From positions 180,132 through 244,131 of the forward strand of contig NZ_VDUW01000004.1 of NCBI RefSeq assembly GCF_008039555.1: a stretch of DNA of 64,000 nucleotides, written 5' to 3'. This DNA is from Cerasibacillus terrae (GTDB taxonomy: Bacteria > Bacillota > Bacilli > Bacillales > Amphibacillaceae). The first letter of the stretch is position 1. Each line of letters opens with the position of its first letter. A model generated the notes under the pieces. That model saw only the letters and a list, made by a program, of their open reading frames with translations, did no database searches and was not told the DNA's origin. The position numbers and the translations under genes were made by a program. Below are positions 1-10,160 of the stretch, piece after piece.

Positions 1-192
1 GACATTTGCGCATTAGCAGCAAAAGCAATGCAATCGGATAGCCCTTTTGCTAAGCAGATTTGTAAGCTTTGTGCTGACATTTGTGAAGCATGTGGAAAAA
101 TGTGTGAACAACATAACCATGCTAATCATTGCAAGGAATGTGCTGAATCTTGTTTTAAATGTGCAGAGATTTGCCGAACAATGGCATCTTAA
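1..192 (+). CDS. Cys-rich four-helix copper-storage-like protein (3' part)
   Basis: The window opens inside a reading frame that ends at a TAA at 190-192; 63 residues are visible. They carry 12 cysteines in helical spacing (for example CKLCADICEACGKMC and CKECAESCFKCAEIC) and two His-containing turns. This is the pattern of the DUF326/YhjQ-Csp four-helix bundles, which bind many Cu(I) ions through inward-facing cysteines. The neighbouring multicopper oxidase and two-component system support a copper role. The N-terminus lies outside the window. Confidence 0.8.
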   Translation, partial: DICALAAKAMQSDSPFAKQICKLCADICEACGKMCEQHNHANHCKECAESCFKCAEICRTMAS

Positions 193-196
193 ATAT

Positions 197-226
197 AAAA
201 ACGGTGAACTTGTGTCACCGTTTTTA
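197..226 (+). terminator. Intrinsic terminator after the copper-storage gene
   Basis: Stem ACGGTGA / TCACCGT with a short loop followed by TTTTTATT. It sits five bases after the stop codon and also has an A-run on the left, so it could work for the converging gene at 262-786. Confidence 0.75.
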
Positions 227-261
227 TTAATTTGTAGTTATGATTAATACTTTTTCTGTAT

Positions 262-786
262 TTAATTATTTAACAAGTGTTGAAAATGTTGATAGGTTTT
301 TACCTGTTCCTGAGTATCTGCATGGGGAACAAATGACCAACCCATACGATTGATAAAATCAGAGTATCTTTTTTGAATTTCTAACTGTTGCAAAGCCATT
401 TCCACATGAGCATTTCTAACATTTCTATTTTTCATTAATAAAGCAGAAGTATAATTTTCATTTGACATCAATTTAGCACCAGCATGTGCTTCTAATGCAA
501 TCCATTTATCGTTGTATTTATTAACCCCCGTACCATCTGCTCTTTGGTTGCTTACATCATACATATTTAAATCCGGAACTTCAACATACTCATTATTATT
601 AGGATTAATTAAAAATAACATTACCCTAACATGCGACATCATGACATTTATCTGGAGAGCAATAATACCTTTCAAATCTGGATTTGTAGTATTAATATGA
701 TAGACTTTTAACTTATTTATCATTCCTTCGTGTGTAGACAAATGTTCGGCCATTAAGCCAAGATCTACAGATGGTAAAGTTGACAT
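262..786 (-). CDS. CotF-like spore coat / ferritin-like helical protein
   Basis: 174 residues from the ATG at 784-786. A GTG nine bases upstream is also open, but the Shine-Dalgarno AAAGGTGAG fits the ATG better. The protein is soluble and mostly helical, in two halves: EHLSTHEGMINKLKVY near the N-terminus and NVRNAHVEMALQQLEIQK in the C-terminal half. This resembles coat F-type proteins of Bacillus spores. No metal ligand set is obvious. The assignment rests on pattern resemblance only. It converges on the copper-storage gene. Confidence 0.5.
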   Translation of the reverse strand: MSTLPSVDLGLMAEHLSTHEGMINKLKVYHINTTNPDLKGIIALQINVMMSHVRVMLFLINPNNNEYVEVPDLNMYDVSNQRADGTGVNKYNDKWIALEAHAGAKLMSNENYTSALLMKNRNVRNAHVEMALQQLEIQKRYSDFINRMGWSFVPHADTQEQVKTYQHFQHLLNN

Positions 787-847
787 ATAACTCACCTTTC
801 ATTAAATAAATTCCCTTTAATATATGCTGTTTAATGAAAATCTGTTA

Positions 848-1408
848 TTAATGCCCACTCTTATCTAGAAAGTGAAAATCAAGTGGATCAATGTAATTCA
901 ATACCAAAAATAATATTACAATGGTAAAAATCATTAAGAATGGATATTTAAAAAAGGAAAGAATTTGGTGGTTAGCTTGTTTACTAATCGATTCTTCAGC
1001 TGCATATAAAACAAGTAACAAAACCATTGTTATCAACACAGCTATAATATTAATGATCGCATTCGGCCTAGTCATTGCTACCATATCTCCTAGCATGGCT
1101 CCCATCATCCCCCCCATTAGTCCGGAGAGTATGCCATCAATGACAGCAGGAAGACCTATAGGTAATCCTGCTAAAAACCCAACAACCAATCCAATCATTA
1201 TAGCGTAAATGGTTGATTTAAATAAATCACCATGATAGATGACCCCTAAAATAGTTCCCATTAGAATTCCTGCCGACATCGCTAATGACATGGATATCAT
1301 CATTCCATTCATTTTTGTTACCCAATTTCGGTAATGCGCTACATAAATAATGGTTGTTATAACTTGGGTGGCACACAACAAAAGTATAAAAAATAATGAA
1401 ATTGACAT
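848..1408 (-). CDS. Gly/Met-rich multi-pass membrane protein
   Basis: Start placed at ATG 1408 (MSISLFFILL) because GGAG lies eight bases upstream; the frame stays open to 1465 but without a ribosome-binding site. 186 residues with about six hydrophobic segments. The central ones are packed with Gly and Met (GLMGGMMGAMLGDMVAM, residues about 95-112), a look seen in small membrane proteins near copper genes. The family is not recognised. Position next to the multicopper oxidase suggests a metal-related role, which is inference. Confidence 0.6.
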   Translation of the reverse strand: MSISLFFILLLCATQVITTIIYVAHYRNWVTKMNGMMISMSLAMSAGILMGTILGVIYHGDLFKSTIYAIMIGLVVGFLAGLPIGLPAVIDGILSGLMGGMMGAMLGDMVAMTRPNAIINIIAVLITMVLLLVLYAAEESISKQANHQILSFFKYPFLMIFTIVILFLVLNYIDPLDFHFLDKSGH

Positions 1409-1591
1409 TATTTCAACTCCAATCTTAGTTTGTCCACTTTTATTGTATTCACTGTTAACCCGCATTATGATATACCCATATAGGGTTTATTTTTATATTT
1501 ACAGATAACAGTACAAGAGAGTTATCGTAAAAATATTCGAAACCTCCGTTCCTTCATCTAAGCTACTATCTATTTGAATTTCCGCTTAACC

Positions 1592-1626
1592 AAAAAATAC
1601 GGTGAATTATGTCACCGTATTTTTTG
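1592..1626 (-). terminator. Terminator after the multicopper oxidase operon
   Basis: Stem TACGGTGA / TCACCGTA with A6 on the left and T6 on the right, so it can act on both strands. It lies about 65 bases past the oxidase stop on the minus strand. Confidence 0.7.
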
Positions 1627-1692
1627 ATTATAATGAATATATTTCCGAAATGCTCATATAGATAATTAATATAATATTTAAGCTTCCACTTT

Positions 1693-3156
1693 TTATTCCA
1701 CTTTAAATTGTCCCATCATTCCTGCATCTTCATGTTCAAGTATATGACAATGATACATAAATACACCAGAATGATTAAATGTAGCAATAGCCCTAACTTT
1801 TTCTCCCGGATACACAATAAACGTATCCTTCCATCCAGTTTCATTAAGTGGCGGTGGATTTCCATCACGATCAATTATTTGAAATTGGACACCATGCGCA
1901 TGGAAGGGATGAACAGTCCCTCCCATCATTCCCATTCCACTCTCATTGGAAACTTCCCATATTTCTGTTTCATGTACATCCACAAATTCGTCGATTCGAT
2001 TCATATCCATTTGTTTTCCATTAATGTTGACCATAGGCCCCATTCCTTGAAAAACAAATTCTCTAGTTCTTACTGCTTCATCAGGATCAATCTTCTCAAT
2101 GGTAGTTAATTGTTCTGGAATGGCATAGTTGGATTCACTTTCACCGTTTACAACAAACTTCATAAACTCTGACCCTTTATTCGATAATTGAATTGTATCT
2201 CCATCCTTAAAATTTGAAAAATCAACTAGGATTTCTGCCCTCTCGGCTGGACCCAGAATAAGCTCGTCCATCTCTACTGGATTTTCAAGAAAACCACCGT
2301 CACTTGCAATTTGATAAAAGGTTTGGTTATTACTAAAATGGAGTTCATACACACTTGCATTCGATCCATTTAATAACCGTAGCCTCATCATGCCTTTTGG
2401 AACTTCCAAATAAGGATCTACAGCCCCGTTGACTAGCATTGTACCTCCTTGTAATCCGTTCATCACATCATGCATTCCTAGTTCATATTGAAAACTTCCA
2501 TTTTCATTAAATTGTTTGTCCTGAATGATAAGTGGAACATCATTCACCCCATAGTCTTTTGGAATATCCAGAGAGTCAGAAACTTCATCTTCAATGAAAA
2601 ATAATCCCGCTAATCCCTTATATACTTGCCTCCCGGTATTTTTTTCTGGGTGAGGGTGATACCACAGCGTAGCTGCAGGCTGATCTATCGTAAATTCCGG
2701 TGTCCAAGACTCGCCCGGTTGAATTCCTGAATGTGGTCCTCCATCTGCGTCTCCATCCACTTCTAGGCCGTGCCAATGAATTGTCGTAATTTCATCTTCT
2801 AAATTATTTTCTACCTGTACGGACACGTCTTCCCCATTTCGGACCCTAATGACAGGGCCTAAATAATTTCCGTTATACCCCATCGTTTCTGTTTCCACTC
2901 CTGAAATAAATTCCTTTGTTGCATTTTGGGCAGTTATATGGAATTCAGCTTTATCTGGATCTGGATTTTTATCCTCTAACAATGGTGGGATGGGTAGAGA
3001 TGAATTTCCAGCTATATCCGTTTTATTAAAGGAATTCCCATTATCTGATTCATTGATTGGGTATCCCGATATACCTGAACCTTGTATAAAAAAGAGGTAA
3101 TACCCTCCAAAAATAATTACTAATCCAGCCAAACTAATACCTAAATATTTTTTCAT
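1693..3156 (-). CDS. Membrane-anchored multicopper oxidase
   Basis: 487 residues. An N-terminal hydrophobic segment (about 5-27) anchors or exports the protein. The copper ligands are all visible: HWH at 127-129, HPH at 167-169, HPFHAH from 416, and the C-terminal HCHILEH with Met at about 480, which together form the type 1 site and the trinuclear cluster. Family members oxidise Cu(I) or organic substrates and reduce O2 to water. A Met-Gly stretch (GMGMMGG) just before HPFHAH recalls Met-rich copper-tolerance oxidases. It is the third gene after response regulator and kinase, with a 55-base gap from the kinase, so it is probably their target and part of a copper-detoxification operon. Confidence 0.93.
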   Translation of the reverse strand: MKKYLGISLAGLVIIFGGYYLFFIQGSGISGYPINESDNGNSFNKTDIAGNSSLPIPPLLEDKNPDPDKAEFHITAQNATKEFISGVETETMGYNGNYLGPVIRVRNGEDVSVQVENNLEDEITTIHWHGLEVDGDADGGPHSGIQPGESWTPEFTIDQPAATLWYHPHPEKNTGRQVYKGLAGLFFIEDEVSDSLDIPKDYGVNDVPLIIQDKQFNENGSFQYELGMHDVMNGLQGGTMLVNGAVDPYLEVPKGMMRLRLLNGSNASVYELHFSNNQTFYQIASDGGFLENPVEMDELILGPAERAEILVDFSNFKDGDTIQLSNKGSEFMKFVVNGESESNYAIPEQLTTIEKIDPDEAVRTREFVFQGMGPMVNINGKQMDMNRIDEFVDVHETEIWEVSNESGMGMMGGTVHPFHAHGVQFQIIDRDGNPPPLNETGWKDTFIVYPGEKVRAIATFNHSGVFMYHCHILEHEDAGMMGQFKVE

Positions 3157-3211
3157 ACTTTTTCCTCCTCGTGAGTGAAGATGTTACCCAGCCATTCAGA
3201 TTCTTATCTAT

Positions 3212-4597
3212 TCATAAAGTTTCATGCTTTGGGAAGAAAACTGTAATTTCCGTTCCTTCCTTCCATTTACTATCGATTTGAATTTTTCCACGGTGTGCAT
3301 CCATTAATGCCTTGACAATAGACAATCCAATACCTATTCCACCTGTTTTTCTGTCTCTTGATTTATCCCCTCGGTAAAATCGTTCAAATAGATAGGGGAG
3401 ATCATCCTCTTTAATCCCAATCCCTTCATCTTGAACACAAAACCCAACATAAGCATTAGAATCCACTATCTTAACATATACGCTATTCCCTGCTGGGGTA
3501 TACTGAAGGGCATTATTTATTATATTCGTTAACACTTGTAAAACACGATCCTGATCCGCATGTAACCAACATTCTTTAGTTGGCATTTGAATGTTTAACG
3601 AAACGCCTTTTTTCTGAAAGGCTGGGGTAAATTGCCCCCCTACTAAACGTAATAAATATCCTACATCTATATTACTTTTGTTTAGTTTTATTTGTGGATT
3701 TTCAGCGGCAAGTAACTCTTCCAATTCACCCACTAGACGTACTAAACGCATCAATTCATCATGACCTTGCTGCAACCTTTTTGGCGTTGGTTCAAAAACC
3801 CCATCTTGAAAAGCTTCCATTTGACTTCTTAGTGTCGCAAGTGGGGTTCGTATTTCATGAGCAAAATCAGCAGTAAACTGTTTACGAAGCATCTCTTCCT
3901 TTGATAACGATTCAGCAAGTCGATTAAACGATTCACCAAGTGGCTTCATTTCATCTGACAATTCCTTAACTGGTACACGAGTTCGCCATTTATGTTCTTG
4001 TAATTCTTGAATAGCTTTTGATAACTTTCGATATCCAGTTGTTAGGCGTTTCGAAAACAATAGGCTAAACACGAACGCTAAAACAACTGTAACAATAATA
4101 GCAAGATAAATATTCGATTTAATTGTATTTAAAAAAGCAATGTCTTCCCCTATCATTTCCTCTGGATAATAAACTTCCATATTGCCTACATATCTTTCAT
4201 CAAATGTTAAATCATAAGTATTTTTTCGGTATTCCGTTTTCATATCGATGTCCGAATCAGAATGCATTCCCATCCTATTCATCATTCCGAGCATCATCGT
4301 TGTATCTGCTATTACCTGTCCTTCTTCATCAGTAATTCTATAAAATAAATTGTCTGTCATAGCTTGTTGATGCATTAAATTTATTAATTGGTTATCAATT
4401 AGTTTCCCTGTTTCTTTATGAGAATTAATTGCTTCATCTTCTATTAGCTTACTTCTTTCTTCTCTATTAATTTTTAAATATTCATTAAATTGATCTTCAA
4501 ATCCCCAAAGTATAGAAAAACTAGTAAGAAAAATACCACAAAGTGACACAACCAATAGGTAAAACAGGATTTTAGAACGGAGTGTCAATCGACGCAT
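3212..4597 (-). CDS. Sensor histidine kinase, probably copper-responsive
   Basis: 461 residues from ATG 4597, chosen because GGGGGAG lies seven bases upstream; it overlaps the regulator gene by 26 bases. Order: membrane segment (about 10-32), extracytoplasmic sensor of about 130 residues, second membrane segment (about 162-182), HAMP, then the H-box FAHEIRTPLATL with the phosphorylated His near residue 247, N-box (IINNALQY) and G-boxes (DEGIGI, GIGIGLSIVKAL). The sensor loop contains a Met/His cluster (MMLGMMNRMGMH, residues about 101-112), suitable for Cu(I) or Ag(I). The ligand is inferred from this loop and from the oxidase gene downstream. Confidence 0.92.
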   Translation of the reverse strand: MRRLTLRSKILFYLLVVSLCGIFLTSFSILWGFEDQFNEYLKINREERSKLIEDEAINSHKETGKLIDNQLINLMHQQAMTDNLFYRITDEEGQVIADTTMMLGMMNRMGMHSDSDIDMKTEYRKNTYDLTFDERYVGNMEVYYPEEMIGEDIAFLNTIKSNIYLAIIVTVVLAFVFSLLFSKRLTTGYRKLSKAIQELQEHKWRTRVPVKELSDEMKPLGESFNRLAESLSKEEMLRKQFTADFAHEIRTPLATLRSQMEAFQDGVFEPTPKRLQQGHDELMRLVRLVGELEELLAAENPQIKLNKSNIDVGYLLRLVGGQFTPAFQKKGVSLNIQMPTKECWLHADQDRVLQVLTNIINNALQYTPAGNSVYVKIVDSNAYVGFCVQDEGIGIKEDDLPYLFERFYRGDKSRDRKTGGIGIGLSIVKALMDAHRGKIQIDSKWKEGTEITVFFPKHETL

Positions 4598-5288
4598 CAG
4601 ACGCTCCCCCAAACTTATATCCCATCCCAAAAACAGTTAAAATAAATTCTGGGTGGCGAGAATCTGTTTCAATCTTTTTCCGAAGGTTTTTTATATGTGT
4701 GTCAACACTTCGTTTATATCCTTCAAAATAGGTTCCATCATCCTGAATTTTTCCCAGTAAATCAAAACGACTGTAAACTCGTCCGGGATAGCTTGCCATA
4801 GCTATTAATAGCTTATATTCGGTAGGAGTTAGTGGTATGATTTCGTTATTCAATGCTATCTCCTTTTTTAAAAGATCTACTGTTAGCTTTCCTTTATTGA
4901 ACGATAACTGGTTTCCACTAATCACTCTTTTTAACCTACGTAAGATGGCCTTTGCCCTTATTACGACTTCTCTTGGACTAAAAGGTTTTGTAACATAGTC
5001 ATCTGCCCCAATAACGATTCCATTAATTAAATCGTCTTCTGTCGATTTTGCTGTTAACATAATGATAGGAACATCACTTTCTTTTCTCGTTAATCTACAT
5101 ACCTCTTCACCTGAAATATCTGGCAACATAAGATCTAAAATAATAATATCTGGATTATTTTCTTTTATTTTTTTTAATGCTTCTATTCCATTAGAGGCAG
5201 GAATGGTTTCCCATCCCTCTTTTTCAAAGTATGCTTCTAACACTTCAAGAATCATATCTTCATCGTCAACAATAAGAATTTTAGTCAT
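4572..5288 (-). CDS. OmpR-family response regulator
   Basis: 238 residues: receiver domain with acidic pocket D8/D9, phospho-acceptor D52 (IIILDLMLP) and K101 (VTKPFSP), then a winged-helix DNA-binding domain (residues about 130-230, ending in the wing FGMGYKFGG). First gene of the operon regulator-kinase-multicopper oxidase. A divergent gene for a small exported protein starts 133 bases away, so one control region may serve both directions. Confidence 0.93.
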   Translation of the reverse strand: MTKILIVDDEDMILEVLEAYFEKEGWETIPASNGIEALKKIKENNPDIIILDLMLPDISGEEVCRLTRKESDVPIIMLTAKSTEDDLINGIVIGADDYVTKPFSPREVVIRAKAILRRLKRVISGNQLSFNKGKLTVDLLKKEIALNNEIIPLTPTEYKLLIAMASYPGRVYSRFDLLGKIQDDGTYFEGYKRSVDTHIKNLRKKIETDSRHPEFILTVFGMGYKFGGASDASIDTPF

Positions 5289-5326
5289 GTTAAACCACCT
5301 CTTTCATATAGTATCATCAATTAAAA

Positions 5327-5341
5327 TGAAAATGATAATCT
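5327..5341. promoter_or_regulatory. Fur-box-like site between response regulator and small exported protein
   Basis: TGAAAATGATAATCT matches the 7-1-7 Fur consensus TGATAAT-N-ATTATCA at 11 of 14 positions. Just downstream are two direct repeats, TTCACAAC (5341) and TTCACCAC (5360), 19 bases apart, which could be response-regulator half-sites. Both calls are by eye. Confidence 0.3.
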
Positions 5342-5420
5342 TCACAACTTCCACATAAGTTCACCACAAATTCTACATTTATAAGAGGTATGATTTAGTT
5401 AAGAAAAGGAGATGTTATAA

Positions 5421-5660
5421 ATGAAAAAATTAGTAATAGGTATATTAACTGGAGCCGTTCTATTAGGAAGTGCAACTTTTGTTGCAGCTGAATCAAATGC
5501 AAATGGTATCTTTAACTTTGAGGAAATGCAACCGTTTATTGAAGAAATGCATCCTAGTTTATCACAAGAACAGCAAGAAGAAATGTTTAACAACTGTCAC
5601 GGTGAAAATGGTATGATGCAAAACAATACCGGTTTCCGTGATATGATGAATAATTTATAG
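5421..5660 (+). CDS. Small exported Met/His-rich protein
   Basis: 79 residues with a clear signal peptide (MKKLVIGILTGAVLLGSATF, cleavage probably after VAA or AEA). The mature part is acidic and contains EEMQPFIEEMHPSLSQEQQEEM and CHGENGMM in succession, giving several Met, His and one Cys. Good Shine-Dalgarno AAAGGAG. No named family recognised. Divergent from the copper-type two-component system and followed by another Met-rich mini-protein, so a periplasm-side metal-binding role is inferred. Confidence 0.7.
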   Translation: MKKLVIGILTGAVLLGSATFVAAESNANGIFNFEEMQPFIEEMHPSLSQEQQEEMFNNCHGENGMMQNNTGFRDMMNNL

Positions 5661-5679
5661 TTTAAAGAGGTGATCCCGT

Positions 5680-5808
5680 ATGATGGGGATGATGAATATG
5701 ATGGGTTATGGGTTACTTGGATGGATACTTAACCTTGCTTCTATCGGTATCGTTGTGTATTATGCCACCAAATTAGCATTAAAAAATTATCATAAGGATA
5801 AAAGGTAA
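5680..5808 (+). CDS. 42-residue Met-rich single-pass membrane protein
   Basis: Starts MMGMMNMMGYGLLGW, continues with one membrane helix (about 12-31) and ends in a basic tail (KNYHKDKR). The Shine-Dalgarno AAAGAGGTG is well placed. Six of the first eight residues are Met. It is 20 bases after the exported Met/His-rich protein and before a terminator, so the two form one transcription unit. Probably metal-related; no family recognised. Confidence 0.65.
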   Translation: MMGMMNMMGYGLLGWILNLASIGIVVYYATKLALKNYHKDKR

Positions 5809-5815
5809 TCATTGG

Positions 5816-5852
5816 AAAGGAGTGACTAAATTATGGTCACTCCTTTCTTTTT
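5816..5852 (+). terminator. Intrinsic terminator
   Basis: AAAGGAGTGAC / GTCACTCCTTT stem followed by CTTTTTAT, directly after the Met-rich mini-protein. The rest of the gap to 6100 shows only the yyaL upstream region. Confidence 0.8.
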
Positions 5853-6100
5853 ATAGTGGCTGAAATTTATCTTTAATCCTATTTGAATAGAAAAGGGCTA
5901 TTGATAGATACTGTTTAACTGTATTACTCTTTTTTTGTAGAATCTCTTAATTATTTCAAAGATGATAACAGCGCTTCTATATTTTTAGTACCTTCCTTAA
6001 AGTTTTTATTTTCAGGAATTAACCCCCTTTAATAATGGGTTACACTTTTATTCATTCTGACAAACATTTACAATGGAGTTTAAAAAGGATGTGTTAATAA

Positions 6101-8167
6101 ATGTTTGATAATAATAAAAATGCAAATAGATTAATAAAAGAGAAATCGCCATACCTTTTACAACACGCTCATAATCCCGTAGATTGGTATGCGTGGGGTG
6201 AGGAAGCATTTCAAAAAGCCAAACAGGAAAAGAAACCGATCTTCCTCTCTATCGGCTACTCGACTTGTCATTGGTGTCATGTGATGGCAAGGGAATCATT
6301 TTCAGATGAAGAAGTTGCTAAATATTTAAATGAGCATTTTGTTTCAATTAAAGTGGACCGGGAAGAACGACCAGATATTGATTCAGTTTATATGAAAGTA
6401 TGTCAAATGATGACAGGTCATGGTGGATGGCCACTGACCATTTTCATGACACCTGATAAAGTACCTTTCTTTGCAGGTACATATTTTCCTAAAAAAGAGA
6501 GATACGGGATGCCTGGTTTTATGGAAGTGCTTAAACATTTACACCATACATATACATCAGACCCAGACAAAATCAAACATGTGACCATTCAAATAAAAGA
6601 TGCATTAAAGCAAACAACACAGCAAAAGAGTAATCGACAATTAACGAAAAAAGCTGTGGATGAAGCATATGAGCAATTAGAACAACGATTTGACTGGGAG
6701 AATGGTGGATTTGGTGAGGCACCAAAGTTTCCACAACCGCAAAATCTATTATTTTTACTTCGATATTACCATGCCACCGGAAAAGAGAGAGCTTTAGAAA
6801 TGGTAGAACATACCCTTCTTAAAATGGCTGCTGGTGGGATTTATGATCAAATTGGGTTCGGATTTTCCAGATATTCAGTTGATGAAAAATGGCTTGTCCC
6901 TCATTTCGAGAAGATGCTATATGACCAAGCACTGATGGTAATGGTTTATGCAGAAGCCTTCCAAATCACCGGAAAAAACTTCTTCAGACGAATGGGAAAA
7001 CAAATTATTTCCTTTGTCATGAAAGAAATGCAAAGTAATGAAAATGTGTTTTATTCAGCAATTGATGCTGATTCAGAAGGTGTAGAAGGGAAATATTATG
7101 TTTGGGACAAAAAGGAAATCATCGATATTCTCGGGAAAGAATTAGGTGAATTTTATGCAGATGTTTACCAATTAACAGATCAAGGAAATTTTGAAGGGAA
7201 AAATATACCGAACCGTATTTCTGTTGATCTACACGAAATAGCAGATAAATATGACCTTAGCATGAAAGAATTTGGTCGTGAAATGCAAAATGCCCGTCAA
7301 TTGCTCTTGGAAGCTCGCGAAAAACGCATTTATCCACATGTGGATGATAAAATTTTAACTTCTTGGAATGGATTAATGATCACAGCACTTGCGATGGCTG
7401 GAAGAATTTTTCAAGAAAAAACTTTTACAGAAGCTGCTGAAAAAGCAATAGCATTTATAGAAAAGAAATTAATTGTTGATGGAAGACTGATGGCCCGTTA
7501 TCGTGATGGCGAAACAAAACATAAAGCATATCTTGATGACCATGCTTATTTACTTTGGGCATATGTGGAATTATATGGAGCAACATTTTCCACAAAGTAT
7601 TTAGAAAAAGGGAAAGAACTTCTTAACCAAATGATTGAATTATTTTGGGATGATGAACAGGCTGGCTTTTTCTTCAGTGGAAAAGATGCTGAACAAATGA
7701 TTACCGATGATAAGGAAGTATATGATGGTGCACTTCCATCTGGAAATAGTGTCGCAGCTGTCACACTTCTTAGGATGAGTGCTCTTACTGGAGAAACGAA
7801 GTATGTGGACTTACTTGATGATATGTATGCAACCTTTTTCAACGATATTTCACGCCAAGCTTCTGCCGCTACTTTTTTCGTGCAAAGTTTACTGTTGACA
7901 GAATATCCGACGAAAGAAGTTATTGTACTCGGTGAACAAGAGAATCAAGATTTTCAAGCATTTGTTCAAAAATTACAACAAGCCTTTCTCCCAGATGTCA
8001 GCCTACTTGTTTCTGAAACTGGTGAGAAACTTGCTTCGGTATCTCCTTTTGCTAAGGACTATCAAGTATTGGAAGGCAAACCAACTGCTTATATTTGTAA
8101 AGAATTCACATGTGAGGCACCTATCAATGATTTAGAAGAAGCTATGAAGAAAATTGTTAAAAAATAA
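6101..8167 (+). CDS. yyaL: YyaL family protein (DUF255 thioredoxin-like + six-hairpin glycosidase-like)
   Basis: 688 residues. The N-terminal thioredoxin-like domain (about 5-165) has [16 protein letters not shown] and the redox pair C56-x2-C59 (STCHWCHVM). The rest (about 190-680) is an alpha/alpha barrel like glycosidases and epimerases. Family length is usual. The biochemical role of this widespread family, related to human SPATA20, is not settled. Monocistronic, with its own terminator. Confidence 0.9.
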   Translation: MFDNNKNANRLIKEKSPYLLQHAHNPVDWYAWGEEAFQKAKQEKKPIFLSIGYSTCHWCHVMARESFSDEEVAKYLNEHFVSIKVDREERPDIDSVYMKVCQMMTGHGGWPLTIFMTPDKVPFFAGTYFPKKERYGMPGFMEVLKHLHHTYTSDPDKIKHVTIQIKDALKQTTQQKSNRQLTKKAVDEAYEQLEQRFDWENGGFGEAPKFPQPQNLLFLLRYYHATGKERALEMVEHTLLKMAAGGIYDQIGFGFSRYSVDEKWLVPHFEKMLYDQALMVMVYAEAFQITGKNFFRRMGKQIISFVMKEMQSNENVFYSAIDADSEGVEGKYYVWDKKEIIDILGKELGEFYADVYQLTDQGNFEGKNIPNRISVDLHEIADKYDLSMKEFGREMQNARQLLLEAREKRIYPHVDDKILTSWNGLMITALAMAGRIFQEKTFTEAAEKAIAFIEKKLIVDGRLMARYRDGETKHKAYLDDHAYLLWAYVELYGATFSTKYLEKGKELLNQMIELFWDDEQAGFFFSGKDAEQMITDDKEVYDGALPSGNSVAAVTLLRMSALTGETKYVDLLDDMYATFFNDISRQASAATFFVQSLLLTEYPTKEVIVLGEQENQDFQAFVQKLQQAFLPDVSLLVSETGEKLASVSPFAKDYQVLEGKPTAYICKEFTCEAPINDLEEAMKKIVKK

Positions 8168-8171
8168 GAAG

Positions 8172-8200
8172 AAGCGCTCTTAACAGCTAGAGCGCTTTTT
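8172..8200. terminator. Terminator between converging yyaL and TRAP genes
   Basis: Perfect stem AAGCGCTCT / AGAGCGCTT with an eight-base loop, then TTTTT. It lies in the 37-base gap between the two stop codons. Confidence 0.85.
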
Positions 8201-8204
8201 CATT

Positions 8205-10160
8205 TCAAGCAGTTTTTACTGTTCTCTTTCGTTGTAATAGTTGACTGATTAAAACAACGATCAGCATACTGATACCGATGATGTCCGTTAATCCACCTGG
8301 AATGACTAAAGTAATCGCTCCACTCAAGGCCAATATTCGAAGAAAAGGATTCATCTTAGTTAATAGATACCCTTCTAAGCTTGCTCCAAGCATAATGACC
8401 CCTGTAATTGCCGTCACTGAAAGCCAAATAACACTTCCTGCGCTTGTTCCCTGTAATAATAATTCTGGTGAATAGACAAATATATATGGAACTAATATCC
8501 CTGCTGCAGCTAATTTTAAGGATATAAATCCAGTTCTATTTGGATCTCCTCCAGATATTCCTGCTCCTGCAAATGCTGCTAAGGCAACAGGAGGTGTTAA
8601 ATTAGCCAAAATACCAAAGTAAAAAACAAACATATGGGATACAAATGGTTCCACACCAAATTGAATTAAAGCTGGTGCTGCCATAGATGATGTGATGATA
8701 TATGTCGGAATCGATGGTAGTCCCATACCAAGAATGATGGAAGCAATCATCGTAAAAAAAAGTGTTAATATTAATGTATTTGCTCCTAAAAAAAGAATAG
8801 CAGATGTCATTTTCAAACCGAAACCAGTTAACGAAGCGACACCAACAATAATACCGACCATTGCACAAGCCATTGCTACACCTAAAGAACTACGCGTACC
8901 ATCCTCTAAACCTTTAAAAATCTCTTTTATGCTTAGTCTAGTTGTTTTTCTTACAAACGAGATAATAATCGTCGAAATAATCGCCCAGGCTGCTGCATAA
9001 ATCGGTGTAAACCCTCCAAATAACATATAGATTAACAAAATTAATGGAATGAGCAAATGTCCACGTTCTTTTATAACCTGTAACATATTCGGAAGTTCAT
9101 CTCGAGATAATCCTTTTAACCCTTGTTTTTTAGCGCGTAAATGAACAACGGTAATTACCCCAATGTAATATAATAATCCTGGAATGATGGCAGCTAAAGC
9201 TATATGCGCATATGGCATCCCCAAGGTCTCTGCCATTATAAAAGCCGTTGCTCCCATGACTGGTGGTAATACTTGTCCACCAACAGATGCCGCTGCTTCA
9301 ACTGCACCAGAGAAATTTTTCGAGTATCCCGTCCTTTTCATGAGCGGAATCGTAAAAGATCCTGTTGTAACGACGTTTGCAATGGCTGAACCGTTAATAG
9401 ATCCTAAAAATCCACTAGAAATCACGGCAACTTTCGCTGGCCCTCCTGCAGTATGACCAGAAATTGAGATAGCAGCATCATTAAATAACTGTCCCATTCC
9501 TGTTCGATTGAGAAATGACCCAAATAATACAAATAAAAAGATATACGTTGCTGATACACCAATCGCAGTTCCATAGATTCCCTCTGTCGTTAAGTACATA
9601 TATGAAAAAATATCCTCAATCGAATACCCACGATGAGCAATAATTCGAGGTAAATACGGACCAAAATAAGCGTACATTAGAAATAAGGAACATAGAATCG
9701 TTAATCCAGTTCCAACAACTCGACGGCCACCTTCTAAAACGAGCATCACCATAAGCAGACTAAATAGTAAATCTGGTTGATTCGGTTGACTACCTCTTGT
9801 TACAATTCCTGCATAATCAACAAATATATATATTATCGTTAATAAAGATAGTAGAGACATGAATAAATCAATGATGGTTGCTTTTTGTTGAGGGGCTTTT
9901 TTTCGTGATGGATAAAGAATAAACACTAGTGCTAAAATAACTCCTGTATGAAGCGCTCGATGTTTTAATGTAATCAATGGCCCTGTAAAAGATGTAATAA
10001 GATGAAAAAGAGCAAGTCCAACTGCTAAAAATGTGACCATTCGAATCATCCAAGGTATATTTAAATTTCGAAACCGGGATTCCGAATCATATTTTTTGAT
10101 TATCTCTCGTTGTTCTTCATCACTTATACTCGTATCTTCTATTATCCTTTCAAAACTCAT
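8205..10160 (-). CDS. TRAP transporter fused permease, TAXI type
   Basis: 651 residues with about 16-18 membrane helices. A small DctQ-like part at the N-terminus is fused to a large DctM-like part containing GSINGSAIANVVTTGSF and the Gly/Pro motifs LGMGLPSIPTYI and ANLTPPVALAAF. Fused QM permeases take up organic acids or amino acids with a Na+ gradient together with a TAXI receptor, which is encoded at 10702-11685. Last gene of a three-gene operon; it overlaps the DUF1850 gene by four bases. Confidence 0.92.
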   Translation of the reverse strand: MSFERIIEDTSISDEEQREIIKKYDSESRFRNLNIPWMIRMVTFLAVGLALFHLITSFTGPLITLKHRALHTGVILALVFILYPSRKKAPQQKATIIDLFMSLLSLLTIIYIFVDYAGIVTRGSQPNQPDLLFSLLMVMLVLEGGRRVVGTGLTILCSLFLMYAYFGPYLPRIIAHRGYSIEDIFSYMYLTTEGIYGTAIGVSATYIFLFVLFGSFLNRTGMGQLFNDAAISISGHTAGGPAKVAVISSGFLGSINGSAIANVVTTGSFTIPLMKRTGYSKNFSGAVEAAASVGGQVLPPVMGATAFIMAETLGMPYAHIALAAIIPGLLYYIGVITVVHLRAKKQGLKGLSRDELPNMLQVIKERGHLLIPLILLIYMLFGGFTPIYAAAWAIISTIIISFVRKTTRLSIKEIFKGLEDGTRSSLGVAMACAMVGIIVGVASLTGFGLKMTSAILFLGANTLILTLFFTMIASIILGMGLPSIPTYIITSSMAAPALIQFGVEPFVSHMFVFYFGILANLTPPVALAAFAGAGISGGDPNRTGFISLKLAAAGILVPYIFVYSPELLLQGTSAGSVIWLSVTAITGVIMLGASLEGYLLTKMNPFLRILALSGAITLVIPGGLTDIIGISMLIVVLISQLLQRKRTVKTA

